This document shows, one piece after another, positions 10,364-19,218 of a stretch of DNA of 64,000 nt. How positions within the stretch are numbered: the stretch's first letter is position 1; every line of letters starts with the position of its first letter. The position numbers were made by a program, and so were the translations under genes. This DNA is from Rossellomorea aquimaris (GTDB lineage Bacteria; Bacillota; Bacilli; Bacillales; Bacillaceae_B). The notes below the pieces were generated by a model that was not told the origin of the DNA, did not search any database, and saw only the letters and a list, made by a program, of their open reading frames with translations. Where the stretch lies: contig NZ_QNRJ01000002.1 in the NCBI RefSeq assembly GCF_003315075.1, positions 62,001-126,000 on the forward strand, in the 5' to 3' direction.

Positions 10364-10568
10364 TAAACATCCTTCTTTCTGTACATTTCATTTTCATCTT
10401 CATCATACCAAATCCGACTCGTAAACTCTATGTTAAAAGCAGTGAAAAATGGTTGCAATTAAGTGCAGACGTGTTAAAATCAGTATGTTTGAATTTACGA
10501 AATCACACTCATTCAAGAATCTACATAATGGCATGTAGCATATTGTAATAGGGTTAGGGGGAATGTGT

Positions 10569-11177
10569 ATGACTTGGGAAGTATTGAGTATTGTAGGTAC
10601 CATTGCTTTTGCTATTTCAGGAGCTATCATTGCCATGGAAGAGGAATACGATATCCTCGGTGTTTATATATTAGGAATTGTCACAGCATTCGGTGGAGGA
10701 GCTATTCGGAATTTACTGATTGGCGTCCCTGTTTCCGCTCTATGGGAGCAAGGCATGTTGTTTCAGATTGCCCTCCTTGCCATTACAGCTGTCTTTCTTT
10801 TCCCTAATAATCTCCTAAAACACTGGAGAAAATGGGGGAATTTCTTTGATGCCATAGGCCTTTCAGCTTTTGCTATCCAAGGAGCACTGTATGCTTCTGA
10901 AATGAATCATCCGATAAGTGCTATTATTGTAGCAGCTGTACTGACAGGGAGCGGTGGTGGTATCATTCGTGATCTCCTTGCCGGTCGTAAACCTATGGTG
11001 CTTCGATCAGAAATATATGCTGTGTGGGCAGTCCTGTGTGGAGCGGCAATCGGGCTCGGAATTGTCCATTCAGCCTTTGAACTCTACTCTTTATTCGTGA
11101 TTACAACAACATTACGTGTGCTATCCTATTTATATAAATGGAGGTTACCGAATAGGAGCTTACGAGCACATGTATAA
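10569..11177 (+). CDS. TRIC/UPF0126-type membrane protein
   Basis: This protein of about 202 residues has six to seven hydrophobic segments and two copies of the family glycine motif: FGGGAIRNLLIGVPV near residue 43 and GSGGGIIRDLLAGRKP near residue 127. The paired motifs are diagnostic of the UPF0126/trimeric intracellular cation channel family, whose prokaryotic members are K+-permeable trimers. I chose ATG 10569 because AGGGGG lies seven bases upstream; an earlier ATG at 10563 is too close to it. It stands alone on the plus strand between hflX and spoVK, with a terminator behind it. Confidence 0.85.
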   Translation: MTWEVLSIVGTIAFAISGAIIAMEEEYDILGVYILGIVTAFGGGAIRNLLIGVPVSALWEQGMLFQIALLAITAVFLFPNNLLKHWRKWGNFFDAIGLSAFAIQGALYASEMNHPISAIIVAAVLTGSGGGIIRDLLAGRKPMVLRSEIYAVWAVLCGAAIGLGIVHSAFELYSLFVITTTLRVLSYLYKWRLPNRSLRAHV

Positions 11178-11178
11178 T

Positions 11179-11213
11179 AAAAAAATGCATTCACATATGA
11201 ATGCATTTTTTTA
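11179..11213. terminator. Bidirectional terminator
   Basis: A 10-bp stem (AATGCATTCA / TGAATGCATT, 11184-11193 with 11198-11207) has A and T runs on both sides. It can serve the TRIC-type gene (plus) and spoVK (minus), which converge here. Confidence 0.85.
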
Positions 11214-11249
11214 TAGATTTTTATTTTACTAGATGTTTACTAAGTATAG

Positions 11250-12203
11250 TCATTCAGATGACCCTCTGTTAAACATTAAATCATTGCTGCGGATTGTTAA
11301 TAAATCATGTCGATCAAAGCAATTTTCCATTAACAGCCTCATGGCCTGAGCACGAATGGACTTCTCTAATACATTTCGTACATACCTGCCATTTGAAAAC
11401 GCCATAGGAGATAATGTATTTTTTGCTGTGTGAAGGTGTTCCCGAATCTTCCTTTCTGCATCATGACTTAATAAATATTCCTTTTCCTCTAACATCCTTC
11501 TGCCGATTTCCATCAGCTGATCAACTGAATAATCAGGAAAGTGAAAAACGAGAGGAAATCGTGATTGGAGGCCGGGATTCAAGGTAAGAAAGTGTTCCAT
11601 TTCCCTCGAGTATCCTGCCAGGATCAAGATGAATTCATGCTGCTTATCTTCCATATGTTTGACAAGTGTATCAATGGCTTCTTTCCCGAAATCCTTCTCT
11701 CCCCCTCTGCCCAGTGAATACGCTTCATCGATGAACAAAATTCCTCCTAAAGCTTTTTTGACAAGGTCTCTTGTTTTCTGAGCTGTGTGACCAATATATT
11801 CACCAACCAGATCTGCTCTCTCTGCTTCAATTAAATGTCCTTTAGATAGTACATTCATTTTCAAGAACAGTTTTCCAATGATCCTTGCGACAGTAGTCTT
11901 TCCTGTACCGGGATTTCCTTTGAACATCATATGAAGGGCTTGTTTTCCCGCTTTCAACCCCATTGTTTCCCGTTTCTTATTAACATATATCCAAGCATAG
12001 ATTTCTTTCACCATTTTCTTCATTTCTTCCATTCCAACTAGAGATCCAAGCTCTTCTTCTATTTCTTTCAATGCGACATGCTCTTGAGGGAGCGACTGAG
12101 GAACGGAATCATGCCTCAGCGTATCTTTTACTGAACTCCGTTTTTGAGAATTCAATACAATGCTGATTTGACCATTATTTTTCATTCTCATTGGTTGATC
12201 CAA
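11250..12203 (-). CDS. spoVK: SpoVK, AAA ATPase of sporulation
   Basis: This AAA+ ATPase of about 317 residues has Walker A GNPGTGKT (residues 96-103), Walker B ILFIDEA (about 155-161) and the arginine finger region NPGLQSRFP. It is of the CbbX/SpoVK subgroup. In B. subtilis SpoVK is made in the mother cell and is needed for spore maturation. I prefer TTG 12203, six bases after GAGGTG, as the start; an in-frame GTG at 12212 lies inside that ribosome binding site. The alignable homologous part begins at about MKNNGQISIVLN in either case. It converges on the TRIC-type gene. Confidence 0.92.
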   Translation of the reverse strand: MDQPMRMKNNGQISIVLNSQKRSSVKDTLRHDSVPQSLPQEHVALKEIEEELGSLVGMEEMKKMVKEIYAWIYVNKKRETMGLKAGKQALHMMFKGNPGTGKTTVARIIGKLFLKMNVLSKGHLIEAERADLVGEYIGHTAQKTRDLVKKALGGILFIDEAYSLGRGGEKDFGKEAIDTLVKHMEDKQHEFILILAGYSREMEHFLTLNPGLQSRFPLVFHFPDYSVDQLMEIGRRMLEEKEYLLSHDAERKIREHLHTAKNTLSPMAFSNGRYVRNVLEKSIRAQAMRLLMENCFDRHDLLTIRSNDLMFNRGSSE

Positions 12204-12547
12204 TGGATTCACCTCACCATTCTTAAGACAGTATACGCTCCTGAAGATTTTAGGGTGACAAACGCCTATATTTCACCTGTTTTTTTCGACAAATTAGAAG
12301 AATTCTGTCTATTCCTGCGCTTTCCCGAGAAATAAAAAGAAATACGGAGTGTTTTGCTTCGTTTATTTTTCATAACGTTTCATCTTATTCATAACTATTG
12401 AAAACTAAATTGGAACATTATAAGTGAGGGACATATAAAAAAAGCCTCTCTTATCATCCTATTCAATTACTTTTCGTTTCATTAATTATTTCTTGCAATC
12501 ATGAATCAGATTCATGTCATGTATGATTAGTCATACTGAACATGACT
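12204..12547. other. Intergenic region between hfq and spoVK, no gene seen
   Basis: No convincing reading frame is present. It holds an imperfect inverted repeat GTCATGT / ACATGAC (12516-12522 with 12540-12546) just behind the hfq terminator. I found no clear sigma-E or sigma-K promoter for spoVK, although one is expected. Confidence 0.5.
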
Positions 12548-12580
12548 ACAAAAAAAGCTGCCCCTCGGGGCAGCTTTCGC
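12548..12580 (-). terminator. hfq terminator
   Basis: An 11-bp GC-rich stem (AAAGCTGCCCC / GGGGCAGCTTT) with a 2-base loop is followed by a T run on the minus strand. Confidence 0.92.
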
Positions 12581-12592
12581 TGTTTTTTCCTA

Positions 12593-12829
12593 TTAATTGC
12601 TTTGTTCTTCAAAATTTATTTGGACATTACGCTGTGGGGCGAATGTTGAAATGGCATGCTTATATACAAGCTGCTGTTTTCCTTCGCATTCAAACAGCAC
12701 TGTAAAGTTATCAAAACCTTTCACTTGTCCACGGATTTGGAATCCATTCAGTAAAAATACCGTACATAGTGAACTCTCTTTTCTCAATTGATTAAGGAAT
12801 TGATCTTGGATATTAATGGATTGTTTCAT
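12593..12829 (-). CDS. hfq: Hfq, RNA chaperone
   Basis: This 78-residue Sm-like protein shows the Sm1 motif ([20 protein letters not shown]) and the Sm2 motif (YKHAISTF), with the distal- and proximal-face residues typical of Gram-positive Hfq. It forms a hexameric ring that binds A-rich and U-rich RNA. It starts at ATG with AGGAGGA upstream, 27 bases after miaA. The miaA-hfq pair is conserved. A strong terminator follows. Confidence 0.97.
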   Translation of the reverse strand: MKQSINIQDQFLNQLRKESSLCTVFLLNGFQIRGQVKGFDNFTVLFECEGKQQLVYKHAISTFAPQRNVQINFEEQSN

Positions 12830-12856
12830 GGTTAGTCCTCCTCTTCTATCTCTACA

Positions 12857-13816
12857 TTACTTATTCGACTTTAATTGTAGCTTTCCTGCAATAAATTCTG
12901 AAATATCCTCAATATTTTTGGTGCGCTGACTGTCATTTGTCATATCGAACCAGGCAACATCCATTTTATTTCTGAACCAAGTAAGTTGGCGCTTTGCATA
13001 CCTTCTTGAATTTTGCTTAAGGCTTTCTATTGCCCGTTCCAAGCTGACTGTACCATCAAAATAATCGTAAAGTTCTTTGTACCCAATGGCTTGAACAGAC
13101 TGAACATTTCTTATTCCTTCATCATATAACCCTTTCACTTCTTCTAACAAACCTTGTTTCATCATCAGATCAACGCGAAGATTTATTCTTTCATAAAGTC
13201 TTTCACGATCCATGGTTAACCCAATTAAAGCAACATCGTACTGCAGCTCCTGGGATTGCTTTTCTTGATACTCAGACATTGTCTTTCCAGTACAATGATA
13301 AATCTCCAATGCACGAATGACTCGTCGGGTATTATTCCGGTGAATATTCCCTGCTGAAACGGGATCCACAGAAACTAACCGATCATGAAGCCACTCGGAA
13401 CCATTTTTCTCAAGGCTTGATTCTAATTCATTACGATAGTGTTCATCACCTGGAGTTTCAGTGAATTGATAATCATATAATACCGACTGAATATAGAGTC
13501 CTGTACCTCCTACTATAAGAGGGACTTTTCCACGTGAGTGAATTTCTGAAATTTTCTTTCGGACAAGTTGCTGAAAGTCTGCTACAGAAAAGGATTCCCA
13601 TGGATCTTTAATATCAAGCAGATGATGTGGGACTCCTTCCATCTCTTCAGGTGTGATTTTCGCGGTACCGATATTCATTTTTTTATACACCTGCATGGAG
13701 TCACCACTTATGATTTCGCCATTATACCTCTTGGCAAGTTCTATACTTGTATTGGTTTTCCCTACAGCAGTCGGACCAATAAGAACGATCACTTTCTCTT
13801 TTTCAATTCTTGTCAT
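12857..13816 (-). CDS. miaA: tRNA dimethylallyltransferase
   Basis: This 319-residue protein has the P-loop GPTAVGKT at residues 14-21, the DMAPP/tRNA-binding segment [10 protein letters not shown] (Asp as catalytic base), GGTGLYIQ and a C-terminal [13 protein letters not shown] signature. It transfers the dimethylallyl group to N6 of A37 in tRNAs reading UNN codons. Its product is then methylthiolated by MiaB, which is encoded about 30 kb away in this window. The start is ATG; the ribosome binding site is weak (AGAAAG). It is followed by hfq. Confidence 0.97.
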   Translation of the reverse strand: MTRIEKEKVIVLIGPTAVGKTNTSIELAKRYNGEIISGDSMQVYKKMNIGTAKITPEEMEGVPHHLLDIKDPWESFSVADFQQLVRKKISEIHSRGKVPLIVGGTGLYIQSVLYDYQFTETPGDEHYRNELESSLEKNGSEWLHDRLVSVDPVSAGNIHRNNTRRVIRALEIYHCTGKTMSEYQEKQSQELQYDVALIGLTMDRERLYERINLRVDLMMKQGLLEEVKGLYDEGIRNVQSVQAIGYKELYDYFDGTVSLERAIESLKQNSRRYAKRQLTWFRNKMDVAWFDMTNDSQRTKNIEDISEFIAGKLQLKSNK

Positions 13817-14015
13817 ACGTTCACTGCTTTCTATGTAAATGTTTCGTTACATATTATCGTACCATAATGATAGAGGTTGTTAAATCACATCTTGTCAGTA
13901 TACCCAATTCTTTTATGTTTATTCAATATAAGAAGCTGTTTCCTCCTTTCTTCTTAGAAGTGATTGTACCCATTTCTATAAGGGATAAAACTCAACGATA
14001 TGAAACTCTCATACT

Positions 14016-14050
14016 ATAACCAGCCTGGAGGGGGCCTTCAGACTGGTTAT
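14016..14050. other. Stem-loop between the acylase gene and miaA
   Basis: ATAACCAG / CTGGTTAT form an outer 8-bp stem, with an inner imperfect stem CTGGAGG / CCTTCAG. There is no T run on either side, so it is a terminator-like or processing structure rather than a clear terminator. Confidence 0.4.
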
Positions 14051-14114
14051 GGATGTTCACTATTTTTCATGTAGAAATTGATTTTAAACCTTTGATGACC
14101 AGCTGCTATGAACT

Positions 14115-16499
14115 TTAATTTGCTTTTAAAATTAACCTATCCCCATCTGGGTTTGAAATGGGTGTTTGATGATAGTCCCCATTTTTCCATGCGTTTATTT
14201 GATTTTGATACCATTTACTTTTATAATGTCCAGCTTGTCCTGGACCTACAATATGATAACCATTGTTCATGTTCTCTGTATCAATAACAAATCTCCATGA
14301 AGCACCATGATTGACGATTCCACTCTCATTGTAACTCGCAGCGCCCACCGTCACCCTACTTCCTCCCACGGGCTCGGGATCCCGGTCATTTAAGAACTTT
14401 TTTAACACGGAAGAAGCTCCCGATAAAGGGTGTTCGAAGTATACTTTATGATACAGTCCCCACTCCCACTCGTCCATTGAAGAACCATAAGCTTCTTCCA
14501 GCTCATCTATTGCTTGGGTAAATGAAGCTGTTATAAAAGTTTTGTACCCTCCCCTGTCCACAAACCACTGAGACTCCTCTCCGTTATGAGCTTTTCGAAT
14601 AAGTTCATCCACGACACTTTGCCGGCCTTCAAATAGTTTAATCATATCTCTTGGAATTTCCTTCTTAAATAGCCCAGTGGAAATTTCGTTCATCCATTGA
14701 TGAAAAACGAGTGGCGCAGCAAAATTTTTATCATCTTTATAGTTCCAGGACTTCAGCAACTCAACCGCTTCTCTTTCTTTAGCTGTTAGCGAGCCACTCT
14801 CCATACCTTCAATAAGGATGGGAACCATTTCACGTGCATGTAGATTCATCTGATCCATTTGAAGGTCTTTCATATCGGAAAGAGTGAGATCATTTTCCGC
14901 TTCTAAATACTCCGATATTCTCATGTACCGATATGGCTGAGCCCAGTGATGACTAATGTGATATGGATATTCATCGGATACTACTTTATTATTGGCTGTT
15001 GCAATGAAGCCCGATTGGGGATTAATGACTTTTGGAAGTTCTTCGAATGGTATAAAGCCTTCCCATTCATACTCAGGATCCCATCCGGGAACAGGCAGAA
15101 GTCCGTTCCCTTTTTTCCTTATAGGAATTTTCCCATTTGCCTTATACGCAATCGTCCCATCCTCTGAGGCAAAAACGAAATTTTGCGTAGGAACATGGAA
15201 ATCCTTTAAGGCTTCTTCAAATTCATCCCAATCCTTTGCCTTATTGATGTTAAGGATTGCAAGAAGTTCCAGACTTGGATCAAGTGCTGTCCATCTCATT
15301 GATAGTACTTTTTCTCTCTCATTTTGATGAGCAAATTCTGAAATTACCGGACCATGCCTTGTGATCGTGACTTCATAAGGAATGGTGTCACCATCTTTGA
15401 CCTTAATGGGCTCTTCTATGATCGTTGCCCTTTCCCAATTTTCATCATATAAAAACAGTGAAGGATCTTCTTCATTTCGTTTTTCAACATATAAGTCCTG
15501 AACATCAGGCCCCGTATTGGTTACCCCCCACGCAATTTGCTCATTATGACCAAGGATGATTCCTGGAATACCGGCAAAAATCACTCCACTCACATTGACT
15601 TGTGGTGATTCCAGGTGCATCTGATACCATATGGAAGGAGTTCCCAATGAGAGATGGGGATCGTCTGCCAGGAGGGGCTTACCACTCGCTGTTTTCTCTC
15701 CGCTTACCACCCAGTTGTTGCTCCCATTAAACTCAGGTGGAATGACTGCACCGGCAAATGATTGCTCCATATCAACCTGAACTTCTCCTATATCCGATAG
15801 AATGGTAGGAGCGTCTACAGGGTATGACGGAAACAAATCATACGCTTTATCCTTTGGCAGGTTTTCTAATGCCCAATATCGGAACGCCTGACCTTGCCAG
15901 TGGCCCCCTAAATCAAATGCCATATACTTCCCTATGGTTAATGAATCAATGGGAGTCCATTTTTCAGGTTTATAACCAAGCAGGGTAAATTCAATTGGGA
16001 GCCTTCCTTCATCTGTGGCTTCTTGCATATAAGCGTTGACCCCACCTGCATACCATTCGAGAAGCTGCTTGGCTTCATCAGGATATGCTGCAAATGAAAC
16101 TTCCGCTGCCCTCCGCAAACCAAATGTCCTGAAGAATTTGTCCCGATTAACTGCTTTCTCACCGACCACTTCACTCAATCGCCCTGAAGCCTGTCTCCTG
16201 CTTAGATCCATTTGGAATAGGCGATCCTGAGCCTGTACATAGCCTTGTGCCATATACAGGTCTTTTTCATTTTGAGCAAGAATATGGGGCACACCGTCTT
16301 TATCCCTGATCACCTCTACATCTTCGGATAACCCTTTTAAAGAAATGGAACCAGTTGTAACAGGCAGCGATCTGTCAATGTAATAATTTGCAAAAATTAG
16401 GATTCCAAGCATGATAAACATGATGGCCCCCGCTGTCCATAATGTAACTTTAAGGCGTTTATTCTTTTTCTCCCTTAGAAGCTCTATGTCTCCATTCAT
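14115..16499 (-). CDS. Penicillin acylase-family (S45) Ntn-hydrolase
   Basis: This 794-residue protein starts at ATG 16499 with AGGGGG seven bases upstream. After a basic N-terminus it has one membrane anchor (about residues 18-38), so the enzyme is exported and tethered. The alpha-chain motif is VIRDKDGVPHILAQ. The autoproteolytic junction is FNG-SNNWVV, with Ser260 as the expected N-terminal nucleophile of the beta chain; HNEQIAWGVTN and a later Asn-rich segment complete the S45 pattern. Family members cleave amides such as beta-lactams or acyl-homoserine lactones. The true substrate cannot be read from sequence. It is not part of the B. subtilis order here and stands alone. Confidence 0.9.
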   Translation of the reverse strand: MNGDIELLREKKNKRLKVTLWTAGAIMFIMLGILIFANYYIDRSLPVTTGSISLKGLSEDVEVIRDKDGVPHILAQNEKDLYMAQGYVQAQDRLFQMDLSRRQASGRLSEVVGEKAVNRDKFFRTFGLRRAAEVSFAAYPDEAKQLLEWYAGGVNAYMQEATDEGRLPIEFTLLGYKPEKWTPIDSLTIGKYMAFDLGGHWQGQAFRYWALENLPKDKAYDLFPSYPVDAPTILSDIGEVQVDMEQSFAGAVIPPEFNGSNNWVVSGEKTASGKPLLADDPHLSLGTPSIWYQMHLESPQVNVSGVIFAGIPGIILGHNEQIAWGVTNTGPDVQDLYVEKRNEEDPSLFLYDENWERATIIEEPIKVKDGDTIPYEVTITRHGPVISEFAHQNEREKVLSMRWTALDPSLELLAILNINKAKDWDEFEEALKDFHVPTQNFVFASEDGTIAYKANGKIPIRKKGNGLLPVPGWDPEYEWEGFIPFEELPKVINPQSGFIATANNKVVSDEYPYHISHHWAQPYRYMRISEYLEAENDLTLSDMKDLQMDQMNLHAREMVPILIEGMESGSLTAKEREAVELLKSWNYKDDKNFAAPLVFHQWMNEISTGLFKKEIPRDMIKLFEGRQSVVDELIRKAHNGEESQWFVDRGGYKTFITASFTQAIDELEEAYGSSMDEWEWGLYHKVYFEHPLSGASSVLKKFLNDRDPEPVGGSRVTVGAASYNESGIVNHGASWRFVIDTENMNNGYHIVGPGQAGHYKSKWYQNQINAWKNGDYHQTPISNPDGDRLILKAN

Positions 16500-16766
16500 T
16501 CCATTTCCCCCTAGTATATATGGAATTTTCTGAAAATATCTATATCTTAGTATTAGCTTTATGTGAGAAGAATTCCTCCTACAAAAATGCATTCAAATAA
16601 ATTTCATATATAAAAACTGAAAGGGCTATTAAGCTCTTTCGTCTTATAGAGGTACAGTACGTTTCAATCTGGACCAGAAAGTCATGATTAGTATTCCACT
16701 TGTAAAAAGCCACCTTTTAGTTACCATAATATTATTACTGACAATAACCTACCTGCACACCCCTTC
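16500..16766. other. Divergent intergenic region upstream of the acylase and DUF4385 genes
   Basis: No reading frame or recognisable element is seen apart from the sigma-B-like promoter listed separately at its right edge. Confidence 0.5.
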
Positions 16767-16793
16767 GTTTAGACGGTGGATCATATTGGGTAC
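16767..16793 (+). promoter_or_regulatory. Sigma-B-like promoter
   Basis: GTTTAG (16767-16772), a 15-bp spacer and GGGTAC (16788-16793) resemble the general-stress consensus GTTTAA-N12-15-GGGTAT. It ends 23 bases upstream of the DUF4385 start. Confidence 0.35.
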
Positions 16794-16816
16794 AAGTCAT
16801 TCAGGAGGTGAAGAAC

Positions 16817-17263
16817 ATGGCATTTGATTATGATCTTGATTTCGAGGCGATTGATTTTCGGGATCAGCCTGAAAAATACCGGGTGGGACGAGGAGAACAA
16901 GGTGTTTTACTTGTCGAACCCTATAAGAGTGAAATCCTTCCCCACTGGCGCTTTAAGACCATTGATATTGCCAAAGAATCTTCTAATAAGATTTATGAAA
17001 TGTTTATTCAATATAAATTGGAAAATGATTTTGTAGGAATGGACATGGCCAGGAAGTTTCTGCAAATGGGGTATACAAGAGCCCGGCGTTACGCCAACTA
17101 TCCAGGAGGGAAAAAGTATAATAAAGATGGAGATTTAAAAAGGAGAAATATAGATGAAGAGAAAGCTGCATCTGCAGCAATATTCGAAACAAAGTGGAAG
17201 CTTGCCACAGAGGATGAAGAATACCTTCATCTAAAAAAAGAACATCAAAACAATTATGGTTAA
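16817..17263 (+). CDS. DUF4385 family protein
   Basis: This 148-residue soluble protein has conserved motifs FDYDLDFEAIDFR, KYRVGRGEQGVLLVEPYKSE, LPHWRFKT and FVGMDMARKFLQMGYTRARR. These are what I recall of DUF4385 proteins, found in many bacteria with no assigned function. The start is ATG 16817, eight bases after AGGAGG; the GTG at 16808 lies inside the ribosome binding site. The last third is rich in Lys and Glu. It stands alone on the plus strand, convergent with mutL. A possible sigma-B promoter suggests a stress role, but this is weak. Confidence 0.8.
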   Translation: MAFDYDLDFEAIDFRDQPEKYRVGRGEQGVLLVEPYKSEILPHWRFKTIDIAKESSNKIYEMFIQYKLENDFVGMDMARKFLQMGYTRARRYANYPGGKKYNKDGDLKRRNIDEEKAASAAIFETKWKLATEDEEYLHLKKEHQNNYG

Positions 17264-17271
17264 TGATAAAT

Positions 17272-17311
17272 AGAACAGGGATGAACTACTGCTGCTTCAT
17301 CCCCTAGTTCT
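17272..17311. terminator. Possible convergent terminator
   Basis: GGGATGAA (17278-17285) pairs with TTCATCCC (17296-17303), extended by AGAAC / GTTCT. T runs are poor on both sides. Its position between converging genes suggests termination. Confidence 0.4.
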
Positions 17312-17315
17312 GATA

Positions 17316-19205
17316 TTACATGATACGTTTAAACATCTTTTCCATTTCATAAGTTGAGTAATGGATTATTATCGGTCTCCCATGTGGACAGGTAAATGGG
17401 TCACTGGTTCTTCTCAGTTCGTCCAGTAAAGCTTGCATGTCTTCATTGCGCAAATGATGGTTCGCCTTGATCGAACCTTTGCAACTCATCATAATAGCCG
17501 CTTCTTCCCGGAGTTTTTTGATATCAACCCGGTTCATTTTCAACACTTGTTCGATCATATCTTCGATGGTTTGCTGTTCTTCCCCTTTTGGAAACCATTG
17601 AGGATGTGCCCGGACAATAAAGCTATTGTAGCCGAACTCTTCCAGGAATACACCGACTTCTTCCAGAAGATGGCGGTATTCATTAATTTTAATATACTCG
17701 TCTGTAGAAAATTCAAGGGTAAGCGGGACCAGGAGTTCTTGGAGCTCTTTCGCAACCTCCCCCACTTTTTCTTTAAAGAATTCATATTTTATTCGTTCTT
17801 GAGCTGCATGTTGATCAATGATATATAGGCCACGGTCATTTTGGGCGAAGATATACGTACCGTGCATTTGACCAACAGGGTAAAGTGGCGGCACTCTAGG
17901 AGAGTGACCTTCCTCATCGAATACTTCTTCCCCATCTGTATCCTGAGATTCCACTTCTTCTTCAAGTGTGTGCGTTGAGTCCCGAACTGCCGGTTTATCT
18001 GAAACAGGAATTTTTGCCTCATGGGATTCGTTCATTTCTGGTTTTGGCTCATAAAGCTTTTGCAGCTCTTCTTTAGGAAGCAATCGTTCACGAACCGCAC
18101 CTGTGAATCCCGCCCTTTCCTCTTTCGCCTGAGTATTAGCCGAATGGTCCAGGCTCATAAACGTTTGCTCTGATTTCGGCTGTACAATCTTCGGTGCCAC
18201 GGATCCTGAAGGAATCAACTCTTTTCCTTTAAACACATTTTTGATTCCTTCAGTAACTAATGTATTTAATTCACTTTCTTTACTGATCCGGACTTCCATT
18301 TTGGAAGGATGTACATTGACATCTACCAGAATCGGATCCATTTCTATGCTCAGAAGGACGATGGGGTGACGACCAATAGGAAGAAGTGTGTGATACCCTT
18401 CGCCGATCGCTTTCGCCAAAGCATAGTTTTTAATAAACCGCCCATTGATCATCGTTGAAATATAATTTCTGGAGGCTCGTGTAACCTCCGGCAGGGAGAT
18501 AAAGCCCTTAACCTTGAAATCAAGTGAGCTCACTTCAATCGGAACCATTTTTTTGGCAATTCCTATCCCATAGATTGCTGCCAGAACTTGCAGGACATCT
18601 CCATTACCATTGGTGTGTAATAAAGCTTTACCGTTGTGCAAAAGCTTTATTGAAACGTTAGGATGAGCCAGGGCAATCCGGTTCACCACATCTGTAATGT
18701 TTCCCAGCTCAGTGTGAATGGTTTTCATGTATTTTAATCGTGCGGGTGTATTGAAGAACAATTGTGAAACTGTGATATCTGTGCCTTTTCTTGACGACGT
18801 TTTTTCGAGTGAGTTGATTTCTCCACCTTCAAGCTCGATACATGTTCCTGGACCTTCTCCCGTACTCGTCTTTAACGTAAAATGAGAAACAGAAGCAATA
18901 CTCGGGAGCGCTTCTCCTCTAAATCCTAAAGTCCGGATTCGGAATAAATCATTTTCGTCTTTGATTTTACTGGTTGCATGACGCTTGAAAGCTGTTTGTA
19001 CATCATCCTCTTCAATACCGTCACCATTATCAATGATGCGTATCGAATGTAAACCTGCTTCCTCTATATGAATTTCGATAACGGATCCGCCTGCATCTAT
19101 GCTGTTTTCAAGGAGCTCCTTCACGACAGAAGCGGGTCTTTCCACCACTTCACCGGCGGCAATTTTATTAGAAAGCGCATCATCAAGCTGAAATATTTTC
19201 ACCAC
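17316..19205 (-). CDS. mutL: MutL, DNA mismatch repair endonuclease
   Basis: This 629-residue protein has an N-terminal GHKL ATPase ([44 protein letters not shown]), a variable linker rich in Glu and Pro, and a C-terminal dimerisation domain. The endonuclease motif [12 protein letters not shown] and zinc-site motifs SCKGSIKAN and CPHGRP are intact. It should therefore nick the daughter strand, as expected for species without MutH. It starts at GTG 19205, seven bases after GGAGG, and follows mutS by 13 bases as one operon. Confidence 0.97.
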   Translation of the reverse strand: MVKIFQLDDALSNKIAAGEVVERPASVVKELLENSIDAGGSVIEIHIEEAGLHSIRIIDNGDGIEEDDVQTAFKRHATSKIKDENDLFRIRTLGFRGEALPSIASVSHFTLKTSTGEGPGTCIELEGGEINSLEKTSSRKGTDITVSQLFFNTPARLKYMKTIHTELGNITDVVNRIALAHPNVSIKLLHNGKALLHTNGNGDVLQVLAAIYGIGIAKKMVPIEVSSLDFKVKGFISLPEVTRASRNYISTMINGRFIKNYALAKAIGEGYHTLLPIGRHPIVLLSIEMDPILVDVNVHPSKMEVRISKESELNTLVTEGIKNVFKGKELIPSGSVAPKIVQPKSEQTFMSLDHSANTQAKEERAGFTGAVRERLLPKEELQKLYEPKPEMNESHEAKIPVSDKPAVRDSTHTLEEEVESQDTDGEEVFDEEGHSPRVPPLYPVGQMHGTYIFAQNDRGLYIIDQHAAQERIKYEFFKEKVGEVAKELQELLVPLTLEFSTDEYIKINEYRHLLEEVGVFLEEFGYNSFIVRAHPQWFPKGEEQQTIEDMIEQVLKMNRVDIKKLREEAAIMMSCKGSIKANHHLRNEDMQALLDELRRTSDPFTCPHGRPIIIHYSTYEMEKMFKRIM

Positions 19206-19218
19206 AGTTCCACCTCCT

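Noticed and set aside
13810..14019. 69-codon plus-strand frame in the acylase-miaA gap
   Set aside because: No ribosome binding site, no motif, and composition like non-coding AT-rich DNA.
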